Positions 28,123 to 38,824 of a DNA stretch of 64,000 nucleotides are shown here, piece by piece (position 1 is the first letter of the stretch; every line of letters begins with the position of its first letter). The stretch lies in contig NZ_SLYP02000001.1 of assembly GCF_004341505.2 (NCBI RefSeq), positions 586,501 to 650,500 of the forward strand. Reading direction: 5' to 3'. Both the position numbers and the translations under genes were made by a program. The notes beneath the pieces were generated by a model. That model made no database searches. It had not been told where the DNA came from and worked only from the letters and a program-made list of their open reading frames with translations. The DNA comes from Sphingomonas sp. JUb134. Lineage in GTDB: Bacteria > Pseudomonadota > Alphaproteobacteria > Sphingomonadales > Sphingomonadaceae.

Positions 28123-29028
28123 ATGACGTCGGAGAGCCGCGGAATGGGGCTGGCGGCCGCGGTGGTCGCCAACCTGACGCTGGCGATGGGCCCGTGGCTG
28201 GTGCGACTGGCCGAGACCGGGCCGGTCGCCGCCGGCTTCTGGCGGCTGGCGCTGGCGATGCCGGCGCTGCTCGCCTGGTCGGCGATCGCCAATCCCGGGG
28301 CGTTGCGGCGGGGGCTCGCCTTCTGGCCGGTGCTGCTGGTGGCGGGGCTCGCCTTTGCCGCGGACCTCGCGACGTGGAACGTGAGCATCCACCGCACGAC
28401 GCTCGCCAACGCGACGCTGTTCGCCAATTCGGCGACGCTGATTTACCCCGTCTATGGCTTCCTGATCGCGCGCGCCTGGCCGAGCCGACCGCAGGTCGCA
28501 GCGCTGCTGCTGGCGATGGTCGGTGGGGGCATGCTGCTCGGCCGGTCGGCGGAGCTGTCGCACGCGCATCTGGTGGGAGACCTGCTCGCGCTGTTCGCGG
28601 GGCTGGCTTACGCGGTCTATTTTATCGGCATGGCGCGGGTGCGCGCGGCGGTGCCGCCGATGCCGGCGCTGGCATTGTCGGGAGTCGCGACCATGGCGCC
28701 GCTCTTGGTGCTGGCGATTGGGCTCGGCGAGCGGCTGGTACCTTTGGACGTGGCCGGCTGGGGGCCGCTGATCGGGCTGGCGCTGGTCAGCCAGGTGTTC
28801 GGCCAGGGGCTGATGATCTATGCGCTCGGCCGCCTGCCGCCGCTGGTGATCGGCATCACGCTGCTGCTCCAGCCGATCGTGGCGGGCGGGATCGGCTGGG
28901 CGGTCTATGGCGAGCGGCCGGGTATCCCCGACCTGATCGGCGCGCTGCTGGTCGCCGCCGCGCTGGTGCTGGTCCGGCGCGAGCCGAAGGTTGCGCCTGC
29001 CGCCGGGCAGACTAGATCGGTGGCCTGA
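28123..29028 (+). CDS. DMT-superfamily (EamA) transporter
   Basis: 301 residues. Two EamA repeats of about five membrane helices each can be seen (LAAAVVANLTLAMGPWLVRLAETGPVAAGFWRLALA and, in the second half, LLALFAGLAYAVYFIGMARV). Drug/metabolite transporters of this family export amino acids, nucleobases or other small molecules. It follows ribH by 21 bp on the same strand, so it may belong to the same transcript, and a flavin-related role is possible but not shown. SRPQVAALLLAMVGGGMLL and LLLQPIVAGGIGWAVYGERPG are typical. Confidence 0.8.
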   Translation: MTSESRGMGLAAAVVANLTLAMGPWLVRLAETGPVAAGFWRLALAMPALLAWSAIANPGALRRGLAFWPVLLVAGLAFAADLATWNVSIHRTTLANATLFANSATLIYPVYGFLIARAWPSRPQVAALLLAMVGGGMLLGRSAELSHAHLVGDLLALFAGLAYAVYFIGMARVRAAVPPMPALALSGVATMAPLLVLAIGLGERLVPLDVAGWGPLIGLALVSQVFGQGLMIYALGRLPPLVIGITLLLQPIVAGGIGWAVYGERPGIPDLIGALLVAAALVLVRREPKVAPAAGQTRSVA

Positions 29029-29047
29029 TCCCATGAAGGAGGCCGCG

Positions 29048-29716
29048 ATGGCGACCGCAGCATTCGAAGACGCGACGCTGGACGAACTGCGCGCTGCGCT
29101 GGCGCCGGTGGTGGCCGCGAACGCCGCGTTCGACGGCTGGGCGCCGGCCGCGGTGACCATGGCGGCCGAGCAGCTGGGTATCGACCCGGACGTCGCCCGC
29201 GCGGCGATGCCGAGCCCCCTCGACATGATCGACGCCTGGTTCGCGCATATCGACCGGCTGATGATGGAGCGGCTGCCCGCGGACACGCTCGCTGCGATGA
29301 AGATCCGCCAGCGCATCACCGCGCTGGTCGAGGCGCGACTCGCGGCGGTCGCGCCTCAGCGGGAGGCACTGCGCCGGGCGCTCGCCATCCTGGCGATGCC
29401 GCAGAACCTGGCGCGTGCCACGCGGCTGGGCTGGCGCAGCGTCGACCTGATGTGGCGGCTCGCGGGCGACACCGCGACCGACTATAACCACTATACCAAG
29501 CGCGCGACGCTGGGGGCGGTCTATGGCAGTACGGTCACCGTGTTCCTGGACGACGAGAGCGAGGGCTGGGCGGATACCCGCGCGTTCCTGTCGCGGCGGA
29601 TCGACAACATCATGCAGTTCGAAAAGGCCAAGGCGCAATGGGTCGGCCGGGCGTCGAGCGAGCGGCGGCTGAGCCTGTCGCGCTTCATCGGCCGGCTGCG
29701 CTATCCGGCCGTTTGA
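29048..29716 (+). CDS. COQ9-family ubiquinone biosynthesis protein
   Basis: 222 residues from the ATG at 29048, which has AAGGAGG at 29036-29042 at the right distance; the ATG at 29033 would overlap its own ribosome-binding site. The COQ9 domain is recognised from FDGWAPAAVTMAAEQLGID and LRRALAILAMPQNLARATRLGWRSVDLMWRLAGDTATDYNHYTKRATLGAVYGSTVTVFLDD, with DTATDYNHYTKR the strongest signature. COQ9 binds ubiquinone precursors and assists Coq7-type hydroxylation. It follows the EamA transporter on the same strand. Confidence 0.88.
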   Translation: MATAAFEDATLDELRAALAPVVAANAAFDGWAPAAVTMAAEQLGIDPDVARAAMPSPLDMIDAWFAHIDRLMMERLPADTLAAMKIRQRITALVEARLAAVAPQREALRRALAILAMPQNLARATRLGWRSVDLMWRLAGDTATDYNHYTKRATLGAVYGSTVTVFLDDESEGWADTRAFLSRRIDNIMQFEKAKAQWVGRASSERRLSLSRFIGRLRYPAV

Positions 29717-29745
29717 AAACGAAAAAGCTGGCCTTCCGCGTCAAC

Positions 29746-29764
29746 TATTGATAATCACTCGCAA
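29746..29764. promoter_or_regulatory. Fur-box-like site overlapping the feoA start
   Basis: The sequence tattgataatcactcgcaa at 29746-29764 resembles the Fur consensus (gataat-gataatcat-tat), with ttgataat matching the first half and a degenerate second half. It overlaps the feoA ATG at 29764, where a bound repressor would block transcription or translation start of feoAB. Iron control of feoAB is standard in many bacteria. Confidence 0.55.
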
Positions 29765-30021
29765 TGCTTTCGCCCAACGCCAGCCTCTCGCACCTCGCCC
29801 AGCGCCAGCATGCGCGCGTGGCGGGGGTGGATTGGGATGCGCTGCAGCCCGCCGAGGCGCGGCGGCTGCGCGAGTTCGGCCTGGACGAGGGCGTGGAGAT
29901 CGAGCTGCTGCACCGCGCATGGCTCGGCGGCGGGCCGGTCGCCTGTCGCATCGGGCGGATGATGGTGGCGCTGCGCCCCCATGTCGCCGCCGCCATTCGC
30001 GTCACCCTGGCCGTCGACTGA
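29764..30021 (+). CDS. feoA: FeoA-domain protein
   Basis: 85 residues. It is a small SH3-fold cytoplasmic partner of FeoB. Signatures: SLSHLAQRQHARVAGVDWD, EARRLREFGLDEGVEIELLHRA, GGPVACRIGRMMVALRPHVAAAIRV. The ATG at 29764 lacks a clear ribosome-binding site because a Fur-like site occupies that position; leaderless or weak initiation is likely. It is 19 bp upstream of feoB. Confidence 0.88.
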   Translation: MLSPNASLSHLAQRQHARVAGVDWDALQPAEARRLREFGLDEGVEIELLHRAWLGGGPVACRIGRMMVALRPHVAAAIRVTLAVD

Positions 30022-30040
30022 GGCCTTTTCGGACAGGATC

Positions 30041-31897
30041 ATGAACCACCCACCGCTGGTCGCGCTCGTCGGCAACCCCAATGCCGGCAAGAGCGCCTTG
30101 TTCAACGCGCTCACCGGCGCGCGCCAGAAGGTGGGCAATTATCCGGGCGTGACCGTGGAGCGCCATTCCGGGCGCATGGCGCTGCCCGACGGCCGGCCGG
30201 TCGAGCTGGTCGACCTGCCCGGCACCTACAGCCTCGACCCCTCCAGCCCCGATGAGGCGGTGACCCGCGACGTCGTGCTCGGCCGCCAGCAGGGCGAGCG
30301 GCTGCCCGACGTGCTGGTGGTGGTGGCGGACGCCACCAACCTCGACAATCACCTGCGCTTCGTCCTCCAATTGAAGGCGCTGGACCGGCCGATGCTGGTC
30401 GCGCTCAACATGGTCGACATGGCCGAGCGCGACGGGCTGAAGTTCGACCTCGACGCGCTGTCGGCCGAGATCGGCTGCCCGGTGGTGCCGACGGTGGCGG
30501 TGCGCAAGCGCGGGCTCGATGCGTTGCGCGACGCGCTGGCCGAGGTGCTGGCGGGTGCGCCCGCGACGCTGCCGCCGCCGCTCGACAGCTTCGACGCCGA
30601 CATCCGCCATTTCCAGCGCGAGGCGCGCCGCGTCGCAGGCGTCGCGATCACCGAGCAGCCGCGTGCGCGTGCCGTGACGCGATCGATGGACGCCATCGCG
30701 CTGCACCCGGTGTTCGGGCCGATCATCCTGCTCACGCTGATGTTCGTGATGTTCCAGGCCGTGTTCAGCTGGTCGGAAGCGCCGATCGGCTGGATCGAGG
30801 GGCTGCAGGGCTGGCTCGCCGACACGGCGGTGGCGACGCTGCCGGAGAATTTCCTACGCGACCTTTTGGTCGAGGGCATCATCAACGGCGTCGGCTCCGT
30901 CGTGGTGTTCTTGCCGCAGATCCTGATCCTGTTCCTGTTCATCCTGGTGCTGGAGGCATCGGGCTACATGGTCCGCGCCGCGTTCCTGATGGACCGGCTG
31001 ATGGCGAGCGTCGGGCTGTCGGGGCGTGCGTTCATCCCGCTGCTCTCCTCCTTTGCCTGCGCGATCCCCGGCATCATGGCGACGCGCGCGATCGACGATC
31101 CCAAGGAGCGGCTGACCACCATATTGATCGCGCCGCTGATGACCTGTTCGGCGCGCTTGCCGGTCTATGCGCTGATCATCGGCGCGTTCATCCCCGCGCG
31201 GCAGGTGGCGCCGGGAGTCGGCTTGCAGGGGCTGGTGCTGTTCGTCCTCTACCTCGCCGGCATCGTCGGCGCGGTGCTCGCCGCCTTCGTGCTGCGGCGG
31301 ACGCTGGCCAAGGGCCAGGGCGGCGGCTTCATGATGGAGATGCCGCGCTACCAGATGCCGTCGCTGCGCGACGTGGCGCTGGGGCTGTGGCATCGCGGCT
31401 ATGTGTTCCTGCGGCGTGCGGGCACGACGATCATGACCGTCACGATCGCGCTGTGGCTGCTCGCCTCCTATCCGGTCGCACCGGAGGGCGTGAAGCAGAG
31501 CGAATATTCGGCCGCCGGGCGGATCGCGTCGGGGCTGGAGGTCGTGCTCAAGCCGATCGGCTTCAACCACGAGATGTCGCTGGCGGTGATCCCGGCGATG
31601 GCGGCGCGTGAGGTCGCGGTGTCGGCGCTCCAGACCGTCTATGCGATCGATGCGGCCGACGAGGAACAGGGTGCGCAGGAACTGGGCGGGCGGCTGTCGG
31701 GCCGGTGGAGCCTGCCGACCGCGCTCGCCTTCCTCGCCTGGTTCGTGTTCGCGCCGCAGTGCCTCTCGACGATCGCGGTCACCCGGCGGGAGACCAACGG
31801 GTGGCGGGTGCCGGGGCTGATGCTCGCGTACCTGTTCGGGCTCGCCTATGCGGCGGCGGGGATCACGTACTGGAGCGCGGTGGCGCTGGGGTTGTAG
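30041..31897 (+). CDS. feoB: Ferrous iron transporter FeoB
   Basis: 618 residues. It imports Fe(II) across the inner membrane. The N-terminal G domain shows G1 GNPNAGKS, VGNYPGVTVE, G3 VDLPGTYSLDP and G4 ALNMVDMAERDG, followed by a GDI-like helical linker. Membrane segments start near residue 230 (HPVFGPIILLTLMFVMFQAVF) with the conserved LSSFACAIPGIMATRAIDDPKERLTTILIAPLMTCSARLPVYALII and later FNHEMSLAVIPAMAAREVAVSAL. It is shorter than E. coli FeoB (773) mainly in the C-terminus, as in other alphaproteobacteria. It forms a two-gene unit with feoA. Confidence 0.94.
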   Translation: MNHPPLVALVGNPNAGKSALFNALTGARQKVGNYPGVTVERHSGRMALPDGRPVELVDLPGTYSLDPSSPDEAVTRDVVLGRQQGERLPDVLVVVADATNLDNHLRFVLQLKALDRPMLVALNMVDMAERDGLKFDLDALSAEIGCPVVPTVAVRKRGLDALRDALAEVLAGAPATLPPPLDSFDADIRHFQREARRVAGVAITEQPRARAVTRSMDAIALHPVFGPIILLTLMFVMFQAVFSWSEAPIGWIEGLQGWLADTAVATLPENFLRDLLVEGIINGVGSVVVFLPQILILFLFILVLEASGYMVRAAFLMDRLMASVGLSGRAFIPLLSSFACAIPGIMATRAIDDPKERLTTILIAPLMTCSARLPVYALIIGAFIPARQVAPGVGLQGLVLFVLYLAGIVGAVLAAFVLRRTLAKGQGGGFMMEMPRYQMPSLRDVALGLWHRGYVFLRRAGTTIMTVTIALWLLASYPVAPEGVKQSEYSAAGRIASGLEVVLKPIGFNHEMSLAVIPAMAAREVAVSALQTVYAIDAADEEQGAQELGGRLSGRWSLPTALAFLAWFVFAPQCLSTIAVTRRETNGWRVPGLMLAYLFGLAYAAAGITYWSAVALGL

Positions 31898-31899
31898 CC

Positions 31900-31986
31900 G
31901 TATCCCCGCGCAGGCGGGGATCCAGGGTCCAGCAGAGCAACGACGGGTAGGTTCGGAACCCTGGGCTCCCGCCTTCGCGGGAGCAC
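31900..31986. repeat. Family A bipartite palindromic repeat, copy A3
   Basis: Left arm gtatccccgcgcaggcgggg then atccagggtccagcagagcaacg, right arm gctcccgccttcgcgggagc preceded by aaccctgg. It starts 2 bp after the feoB stop and is followed 27 bp later by the family B copy B3. Confidence 0.82.
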
Positions 31987-32013
31987 GAAGGATCGCGAAG
32001 CATAGCGTGGGTC

Positions 32014-32112
32014 GTACCCCGGCAAAGGCCGGGGTCCAGTTGCGATGGAATTTGAAGCGGCGCGCGCCCTTACAGCCAGCTTTCCAACTGGGCCCCGGCC
32101 TTCGCCGGGGTA
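32014..32112. repeat. Family B palindromic repeat, two-armed copy B3
   Basis: Left arm gtaccccggcaaaggccggg followed by gtccagttg, right arm caactgggccccggccttcg followed by ccggggta, inverted and about 40 bp apart. With A3 it fills the gap between feoB and the DUF4169 gene. Its two arms could pair to form a long stem. Confidence 0.82.
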
Positions 32113-32124
32113 TTGGGTTGGGGA

Positions 32125-32310
32125 TTACTCCGGTGTTTCGTCGCGCCTCGCCCCGTCGAGGGTGCGCTCGGCCCGGTCGCGGTCCTGCGCTTCCGCCGCC
32201 TTCTGCGCATTGGTGCGGCCGAAGCGGTGGCGGTTGGCGTCGGCCTCTGCTGCCTTTTCGGCGCGGGCGCGTGCCTTGCGCGCGCGGTTCAGGTTGATGA
32301 TCTCGGCCAT
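32125..32310 (-). CDS. DUF4169 family protein
   Basis: 61 residues. MAEIINLNRARKARARAEKAAEADANRHRFGRT is a strong match, from memory, to DUF4169, a small basic protein of alphaproteobacteria that often sits near a putative modification gene. It is nearly all helical and highly charged (basic N-terminus, acidic tail EAQDRDRAERTLDGARRDE). No function is known. It is convergent with the feoAB-side repeats and divergent from ssb, whose start is 92 bp away. Confidence 0.8.
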   Translation of the reverse strand: MAEIINLNRARKARARAEKAAEADANRHRFGRTNAQKAAEAQDRDRAERTLDGARRDETPE

Positions 32311-32402
32311 GCCGCCTAGTCTAGCGCACCCGCGCCGGCCGGCATACGTCGCTGCGACCGATTGCCCCGCGCGCCCGCATTTTCAAAGTTAATGGAGACA
32401 TC

Positions 32403-32966
32403 ATGGCCGGCAGCGTCAACAAGGTCATTCTGGTCGGCAACCTGGGCCGCGACCCGGAATCGCGCAGCTTCCAGAACGGCGGCAAGGTGGTGAACCTGCG
32501 CATCGCCACGTCCGAATCGTGGAAGGACCGCAACTCGGGCGAGCGCAAGGAAAAGACCGAGTGGCACTCGGTCGCGATCTTCAACGAAGGCCTGGCGAAC
32601 GTCGCCGAGCGCTTCCTGCGCAAGGGATCGAAGGTCTACATCGAAGGCCAGTTGCAGACCCGCAAGTGGCAGGACCAGAACGGCCAGGACAAATACTCGA
32701 CCGAAATCGTGCTGCAGGGCTTCAATTCGGTGCTGACCATGCTCGACGGTCCGGGCGGCGGCCAGGGTGGCGGCGGCGGTAGCCGCGGTGGCGACGACTT
32801 CGGCGGTGGTGATGACTTCGGCGGCGGCTCGGGCGGTCGTGGTGGCAGCTTCAACAGCGGCGGCGGGCGTAGCGGTGGCGGTGGTGGTCGCTCGGGCGGC
32901 GGCAGCAGTGGTGGCGGCTTCGGCGGCGGCTTCGGCGACGACCTGGACGACGACGTGCCGTTCTGA
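32403..32966 (+). CDS. ssb: Single-stranded DNA-binding protein SSB
   Basis: 187 residues. The N-terminal OB fold (residues 1-110) is intact: [57 protein letters not shown]. The linker is Gly-rich, with many GGG tracts and repeats of DDFGGG, and the acidic C-terminal tip ends DLDDDVPF, the site that recruits RecQ, RecO, the clamp loader and other partners. A terminator follows 20 bp after the stop. Confidence 0.96.
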   Translation: MAGSVNKVILVGNLGRDPESRSFQNGGKVVNLRIATSESWKDRNSGERKEKTEWHSVAIFNEGLANVAERFLRKGSKVYIEGQLQTRKWQDQNGQDKYSTEIVLQGFNSVLTMLDGPGGGQGGGGGSRGGDDFGGGDDFGGGSGGRGGSFNSGGGRSGGGGGRSGGGSSGGGFGGGFGDDLDDDVPF

Positions 32967-32986
32967 TCGCGATTCCGATGCGAACG

Positions 32987-33014
32987 AAAAGGGGGCCGCG
33001 CGGCCCCTTTTTTG
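32987..33014 (+). terminator. Rho-independent terminator of ssb
   Basis: gaaaagggggccgcgcggcc followed by ccttttttgtg forms a strong GC stem (GGGGGCC / GGCCCC) with a six-T tract and an A-rich 5' flank. It lies 20 bp after the ssb stop codon. Confidence 0.9.
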
Positions 33015-33040
33015 TGCGTGCGATACGCCCGGCAAGAACC

Positions 33041-33128
33041 GTACCCCTGCGCAGGCAGGGATCCAGGGCCAAGCAGGACAACGGCTGTTGGCGCCCGGGA
33101 CCCTGGGCTCCTGCCTTCGCAGGAGCAC
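33041..33128. repeat. Family A bipartite palindromic repeat, copy A4
   Basis: Left arm gtacccctgcgcaggcaggg then atccagggccaagcag, right arm gctcctgccttcgcaggagc preceded by gaccctgg. It follows the ssb terminator by 27 bp. The same hairpin-preserving substitutions as in copy A2 are present. Confidence 0.8.
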
Positions 33129-33170
33129 GTGAGAGGGGAGGCAGGCGGGTGCCCCAGTCGGGCGACACCG

Positions 33171-33197
33171 CAACTGGGCCCCGGCCTTCGCCGGGGT
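33171..33197. repeat. Family B palindromic repeat, single arm B4
   Basis: caactgggccccggccttcg with ccggggt, one arm only; the other arm is missing or degenerate (gccccagtcggg at 33151 is a poor match). It is 42 bp right of A4 and 23 bp left of the IS630 copy. Confidence 0.75.
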
Positions 33198-33219
33198 TTG
33201 AGTTACGTGTGGAGCGCCC

Positions 33220-34397
33220 TAGTCACCTGAATCTAAAGTTCGCCGCATAACGTACGGTCTGCGGCTTGGCAGAAGCGCTTTACGGAGGCGAGTATCTCGT
33301 CGGCGGACTTGGTCCATCGGTAGGGCTTCGGGTTCTCGTTGTGGCGCTCGATGAAGGCACGGATGTCCTGCTCGAGCTGATTGGTGGAGGTATGGACGCC
33401 GCGGCGCAGTTGCTTGCGGGTAAGTTCGGCAAACCAGCGCTCGACCTGGTTGATCCACGAAGCCGAAGTCGGCGTGAAATGCACATGATAGTGCGGCCTG
33501 CGGGCGAGCCAGGCCCGGACGAGCGCGGTTTTGTGGGTCGCGTAATTGTCCATGATGATGTGGACATCGAGATCGGGCGGCACCTGGGCGTCGATCTGCT
33601 TAAGGAAGTCCAGAAACTCGGCGGCGCGATGACGCTTGTAGCATTTGCCGATCACGAACCCCGAAGCGATGTCGAGCGCTGCGAACAGCGAGGTCGTGCC
33701 GTGACGGACGTAACTGTGAGTGCGCCGCTCGGGTACTCCTGGCATCATCGGCAGGACCGGCTGCTCTCGATCGAGCGCCTGGATCTGGCTCTTCTCGTCG
33801 ACGCTGAGCACCAACGCGCGGTTAGGCGGGGAGAGATAGAGCCCGACAATGTCGCGGACCTTTTCCACGAACAGGGGATCGCTCGACAGCTTGAACGTCT
33901 CCGACCGATGCGGTTGCAGCCCAAAGGCCGACCAGATGCGCCGGATCGTCGTGTGGGAGAAGCCGGTCGCACCCGCCATCGAGCGTATCGACCAGTGGGT
34001 CGCGTCAGTTGGCGTGGAGCGGAGTGTGCGCTCGATCACGGCAGCAACCTGATCATCGTCGATCGTTCTCGGTCGTCCGGGCCGAGCCTCGTCCATCAGT
34101 CCCTCAACTCGGTCCTTCAGGAAGCGCCGTCGCCACTTACCGACTGTGTGCTCGTGCACGCCCAACTCAGCAGCGACAACCTTGCTCTGAATACCGTCCG
34201 CACAGCGAAGGATAATACGGCACCGCTCCGACATCGAGCGAGACACCCGCCGCCGGCGAACCTGCCGCTCCAGATAGTCCCGCTCCTCCGCCTCCAACAC
34301 CAGAGGCATCGTCGGTCGGCCGCCCGCGTTCGCCATGCCAAGCTCCTCATCAGCGGAGCCAGCATACAATGCGACTTACTTCAGTTCCAGGTGACTA
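33220..34397. mobile_element. IS630-family insertion sequence, copy 2
   Basis: Same element as at 15130-16307, offset by exactly 18090 bases, with the same ends. TA duplications lie at 33220-33221 and 34396-34397. It is inserted into the TAG stop codon of metW: the duplicated TA keeps a TAG on the metW side (34395-34397), so metW is not shortened. This is the second of two copies in the window. Confidence 0.93.
33233..34336 (-). CDS. IS630-family transposase, copy 2
   Basis: 367 residues, with the same residue sequence as the copy at 15143-16246, including the Asp-Asp-Glu triad in LSVDEKSQIQ, IIMDNYATHKT and NQVERWFAELTRK. All motifs are intact. It points in the same direction as metW, so read-through from the metX-metW operon could transcribe it. 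Confidence 0.93.
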   Translation of the reverse strand: MANAGGRPTMPLVLEAEERDYLERQVRRRRVSRSMSERCRIILRCADGIQSKVVAAELGVHEHTVGKWRRRFLKDRVEGLMDEARPGRPRTIDDDQVAAVIERTLRSTPTDATHWSIRSMAGATGFSHTTIRRIWSAFGLQPHRSETFKLSSDPLFVEKVRDIVGLYLSPPNRALVLSVDEKSQIQALDREQPVLPMMPGVPERRTHSYVRHGTTSLFAALDIASGFVIGKCYKRHRAAEFLDFLKQIDAQVPPDLDVHIIMDNYATHKTALVRAWLARRPHYHVHFTPTSASWINQVERWFAELTRKQLRRGVHTSTNQLEQDIRAFIERHNENPKPYRWTKSADEILASVKRFCQAADRTLCGEL

Positions 34398-34985
34398 GCG
34401 CCGGAGCAGGAAGACGGCGTGTTCGGCGCGGAAGTTGGCGGCGGCGGCGCTGGTGCGGCGGTCGCCCTTCAGGAACCAGGCGTCCTCGACGGTGATCCCG
34501 CGCGCTTTCACGAATGCGCGGAAGTCGTCGATGGTGACGTGGTGGATGTTCGGCGTCTCGTACCACGGCACCGGCAGCAGCCGCGTGACCGGCATGCGCC
34601 CGCCCCACAGCAGCGATGCGCGCACCCGCCAGTGCGCGAAGTTCGGGAAGGACACGAACGCGCGGCGGCCGATGCGCAGCAGATGGTCGAGCACCACGTG
34701 CGGGCGCATCGTCGTCTGCAGCGTCTGGCTGAGGATCGCATAGTCGAAGCTCGCGTCCGGATAGCCGGCGAGATCCGCGTCCGCATCCCCCTGCACCACC
34801 GACAGCCCGCGCGCGACCGCGGCAGCGACGTTGCCGGCATCGATCTCCAGCCCGCGCGCGTCTACGTGGCGGCTGTCGCGCAAGGCTGCCATCAGCGCGC
34901 CGTCGCCGCAGCCGACGTCGAGCACGCGCGCGCCCTCTGCCACGTTGGCGGCGATGACGGCGAGGTCGGGGCGTAGCGCGGTCAT
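34395..34985 (-). CDS. metW: Methionine biosynthesis protein MetW
   Basis: 196 residues. It is a SAM-methyltransferase-fold protein that works with MetX in proteobacteria. The SAM site is VLDVGCGDGALMAALRD, followed by GLEIDAGNVAAAVARGLSVVQGDADADL, FDYAILSQTLQTT and RRAFVSFPNFAHWRVRASLLWGGRMPVT, all typical MetW sequence. The start overlaps the GNAT stop by 4 bp. An IS630 copy is inserted at its TAG stop. Confidence 0.93.
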   Translation of the reverse strand: MTALRPDLAVIAANVAEGARVLDVGCGDGALMAALRDSRHVDARGLEIDAGNVAAAVARGLSVVQGDADADLAGYPDASFDYAILSQTLQTTMRPHVVLDHLLRIGRRAFVSFPNFAHWRVRASLLWGGRMPVTRLLPVPWYETPNIHHVTIDDFRAFVKARGITVEDAWFLKGDRRTSAAAANFRAEHAVFLLRR

Positions 34986-35410
34986 GCGTTTGCTACGGCC
35001 AGCGGTGCGGCGTTGGCTGGCCGCTCCATATAGCGGGTGGCATCGTCGAGCGGCGCGAAGCCGAGCGACTGGTAGACGCCGTGAGCGTCGCGGGTGACCA
35101 GCATCCAGCGGCGCAGGCCGGCAAGCTTGGGCAGCTCCACCAGGTGCGACACCATCGCACGGCCGACGCCCTGGCCCCGCGCCGCCTCGTCCACGAAAAC
35201 GTCGGCGAGCCAGGCAAAGGTCGCGCCGTCGGTGATGGCGCGGGCAAAGCCGATCTGCGTGCCGTCGCAATAGGCGCCGGCACAGGTCGAGCCGGCGATC
35301 GCGCGCTCGACCAGATCGCGGGCGATGCCGGGCGACCAGTAGGTGGTGGAAAGCCAGCCGTGGATGCGGTCGAGTTGCAGGCGGCTCTTGTCGATGGAAA
35401 TGTCGGTCAT
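34982..35410 (-). CDS. GNAT-family N-acetyltransferase between metX and metW
   Basis: 142 residues. The acetyl-CoA-binding motif is [24 protein letters not shown], with an R/Q-x-x-G-x-G/A turn (RGQGVGRA), followed by [24 protein letters not shown], typical of GNAT enzymes. The ATG overlaps the metX stop by 4 bp and its stop overlaps the metW start by 4 bp, so the three genes are tightly coupled. The acceptor substrate is unknown. metX and metW are usually adjacent, so this gene is an insertion into the unit or a lineage-specific addition. Confidence 0.85.
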   Translation of the reverse strand: MTDISIDKSRLQLDRIHGWLSTTYWSPGIARDLVERAIAGSTCAGAYCDGTQIGFARAITDGATFAWLADVFVDEAARGQGVGRAMVSHLVELPKLAGLRRWMLVTRDAHGVYQSLGFAPLDDATRYMERPANAAPLAVANA

Positions 35411-36540
35411 GCGCGACCCCAGGTCAGGAAGCCGCGCACCACCCGGTCGAGCTCGGGCGATTCGAGCAGGAAGGCGTCGTGGCCGAAGGGGCTGGAGAGC
35501 TCGACGAAACTGGCGCGGGCGCCGGCGGCGTTCAATGCCTGGACCATCACGCGCGACTCGGCGGTCGGGTAGAGCCAGTCGGTGTCGAAGCTGACGATGC
35601 AGAAGCGCGTGGCGGTGTCGCGAAACGCGTTGGCGAGCATGCCGCCATGCTCCTCGGCGAGGTCGAAATAGTCGAGCGCGCGGGTGATGTAGAGGTAGGA
35701 GTTGGCGTCGAACCGGTCGGTGAAGGCGAGGCCCTGGTGGCGCAGATAGCTTTCGACCTGGAAATCGGCGTCGAAGCCGAAGGTCTTGGCGCCGGCTTGT
35801 CCGTCGGGGCGCGCCTGGAGGCGGCGGCCGAACTTGGCGGTGAGTCCGGCCTCCGACAGATAGGTGATGTGCGCGGCCATGCGCGCGACGGCGAGGCCGG
35901 CGGCGGGCGGGTCGCCGCTCTCGTAATAGGCGCCGTTGCGCCATTTGGGGTCGGCCATGATCGCCTGGCGCCCCACTTCGTGGAAGGCGATGTTCTGCGC
36001 GGAATGGCGCGCGGTGGCGGCGATCACCACGGCGGCCTCGACGCGCTCGGGGAAGGTGGCGGCCCAGGACAGCGCCTGCATGCCGCCCATCGACCCCCCG
36101 ACCACCGCTGCCAGCCGGCCGATGCCGAGGTGGTCGAGCAGCAGGGCTTGTGCGCGCACCATGTCGCGGATGGTGATGACCGGGAAGGCCATGCCCCACT
36201 GCTCGCCCGTCGTGGGATCGACCGACGCGGGTCCCGAGGAGCCCATGCAGCTGCCGAGCACGTTGGAGCAGATCACGAACCAGCGATCGGTGTCGATCGG
36301 CTTGCCGGGCCCGACCATGCGCGTCCACCACCCAGGCTTGCCGGTGACGGGGTGGTCGGAGGCGAGATACTGGTCGCCGGTCAGCGCGTGGCAGACCAGC
36401 ACCGCATTGTCGGCCGCGGGCGACAGCGTGCCATAAGTCTCATAGCCGATCTCGACTGCGGGCAGCGACGCGCCGCCGTCGAGCGGCAGCGGGCCGGCAA
36501 GCAGCGCGCGGCGGCGCAGACCGAAGCGTTCGTCCGACAT
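35407..36540 (-). CDS. metX: Homoserine O-acetyltransferase MetX
   Basis: 377 residues, full length. It acylates homoserine in methionine synthesis. The alpha/beta-hydrolase core shows [27 protein letters not shown] (nucleophile Ser), [13 protein letters not shown] (acid Asp) and [11 protein letters not shown] (His). [17 protein letters not shown] is also typical. It is the first gene of metX-GNAT-metW. Whether it uses acetyl- or succinyl-CoA cannot be read safely here. Confidence 0.95.
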   Translation of the reverse strand: MSDERFGLRRRALLAGPLPLDGGASLPAVEIGYETYGTLSPAADNAVLVCHALTGDQYLASDHPVTGKPGWWTRMVGPGKPIDTDRWFVICSNVLGSCMGSSGPASVDPTTGEQWGMAFPVITIRDMVRAQALLLDHLGIGRLAAVVGGSMGGMQALSWAATFPERVEAAVVIAATARHSAQNIAFHEVGRQAIMADPKWRNGAYYESGDPPAAGLAVARMAAHITYLSEAGLTAKFGRRLQARPDGQAGAKTFGFDADFQVESYLRHQGLAFTDRFDANSYLYITRALDYFDLAEEHGGMLANAFRDTATRFCIVSFDTDWLYPTAESRVMVQALNAAGARASFVELSSPFGHDAFLLESPELDRVVRGFLTWGRA

Positions 36541-36555
36541 GCTAGCGTAGCTGGC

Positions 36556-36977
36556 TCACCGGCCGCTCAGCGCGTCCAGGGTGGGACGGATACCGGACAG
36601 GTCGTAGCCCGCACCCTCGGCCTTCGCGACCAGCTCGGCCGGGTCGCCGCCGGCCTTCGCCTCGGCCAGCGCCCACAGGTTGCAGGAGCGCGTGCCCGAG
36701 CGGCAATAGGCGAGCACCGGGCCATCTGCGGCATCGAGCGCGGCGCGCATCGCGTCCAGCTGGCCGTGGCCGAAGCCGGCGTGGGTCACGGGAATGGCGG
36801 TGTAGGCGAGGCCGGCGGCTTCGGCCGCCGCATGGATCTCGGCTCCGGAGGGCTGGCCCGGCTCTTCGTCATCGGGGCGGTTGTTGACGATCGCGACGAA
36901 GCCGGCGGCGGCGATGTCCGGCATCTGCTCAGGGAGGATCTGGGGGGCGACGGAGACCTTGCTGTCGATGGTGCGGA

Positions 36978-36981
<4 letters not shown>
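36556..36981 (-). CDS. TIGR01244/DUF442-type sulfur transferase or phosphatase
   Basis: 141 residues. Dual-specificity-phosphatase-like fold: VSVAPQILPEQMPDIAAAGFVAIVNNRPDDE and PVLAYCRSGTRSCNLWALA, which carries the CX5R active site (C-R-S-G-T-R). TIGR01244 proteins have been linked to sulfide handling and persulfide chemistry, often fused to a beta-lactamase-fold dioxygenase; here the domain stands alone. The ATG overlaps the recQ stop by 4 bp, so recQ and this gene form a unit, an unexpected pairing. It is 15 bp from metX on the same strand. Confidence 0.78.
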
Positions 36982-38747
<1,766 letters not shown>

Positions 38748-38824
38748 GGGGGCGCTGTAGCGGGCGGGGTCGGGGCGTGTCGAGGTTTTGGGGTGGGTGT
38801 CGGGGTCCGTTCTCTTCTGCTTCG

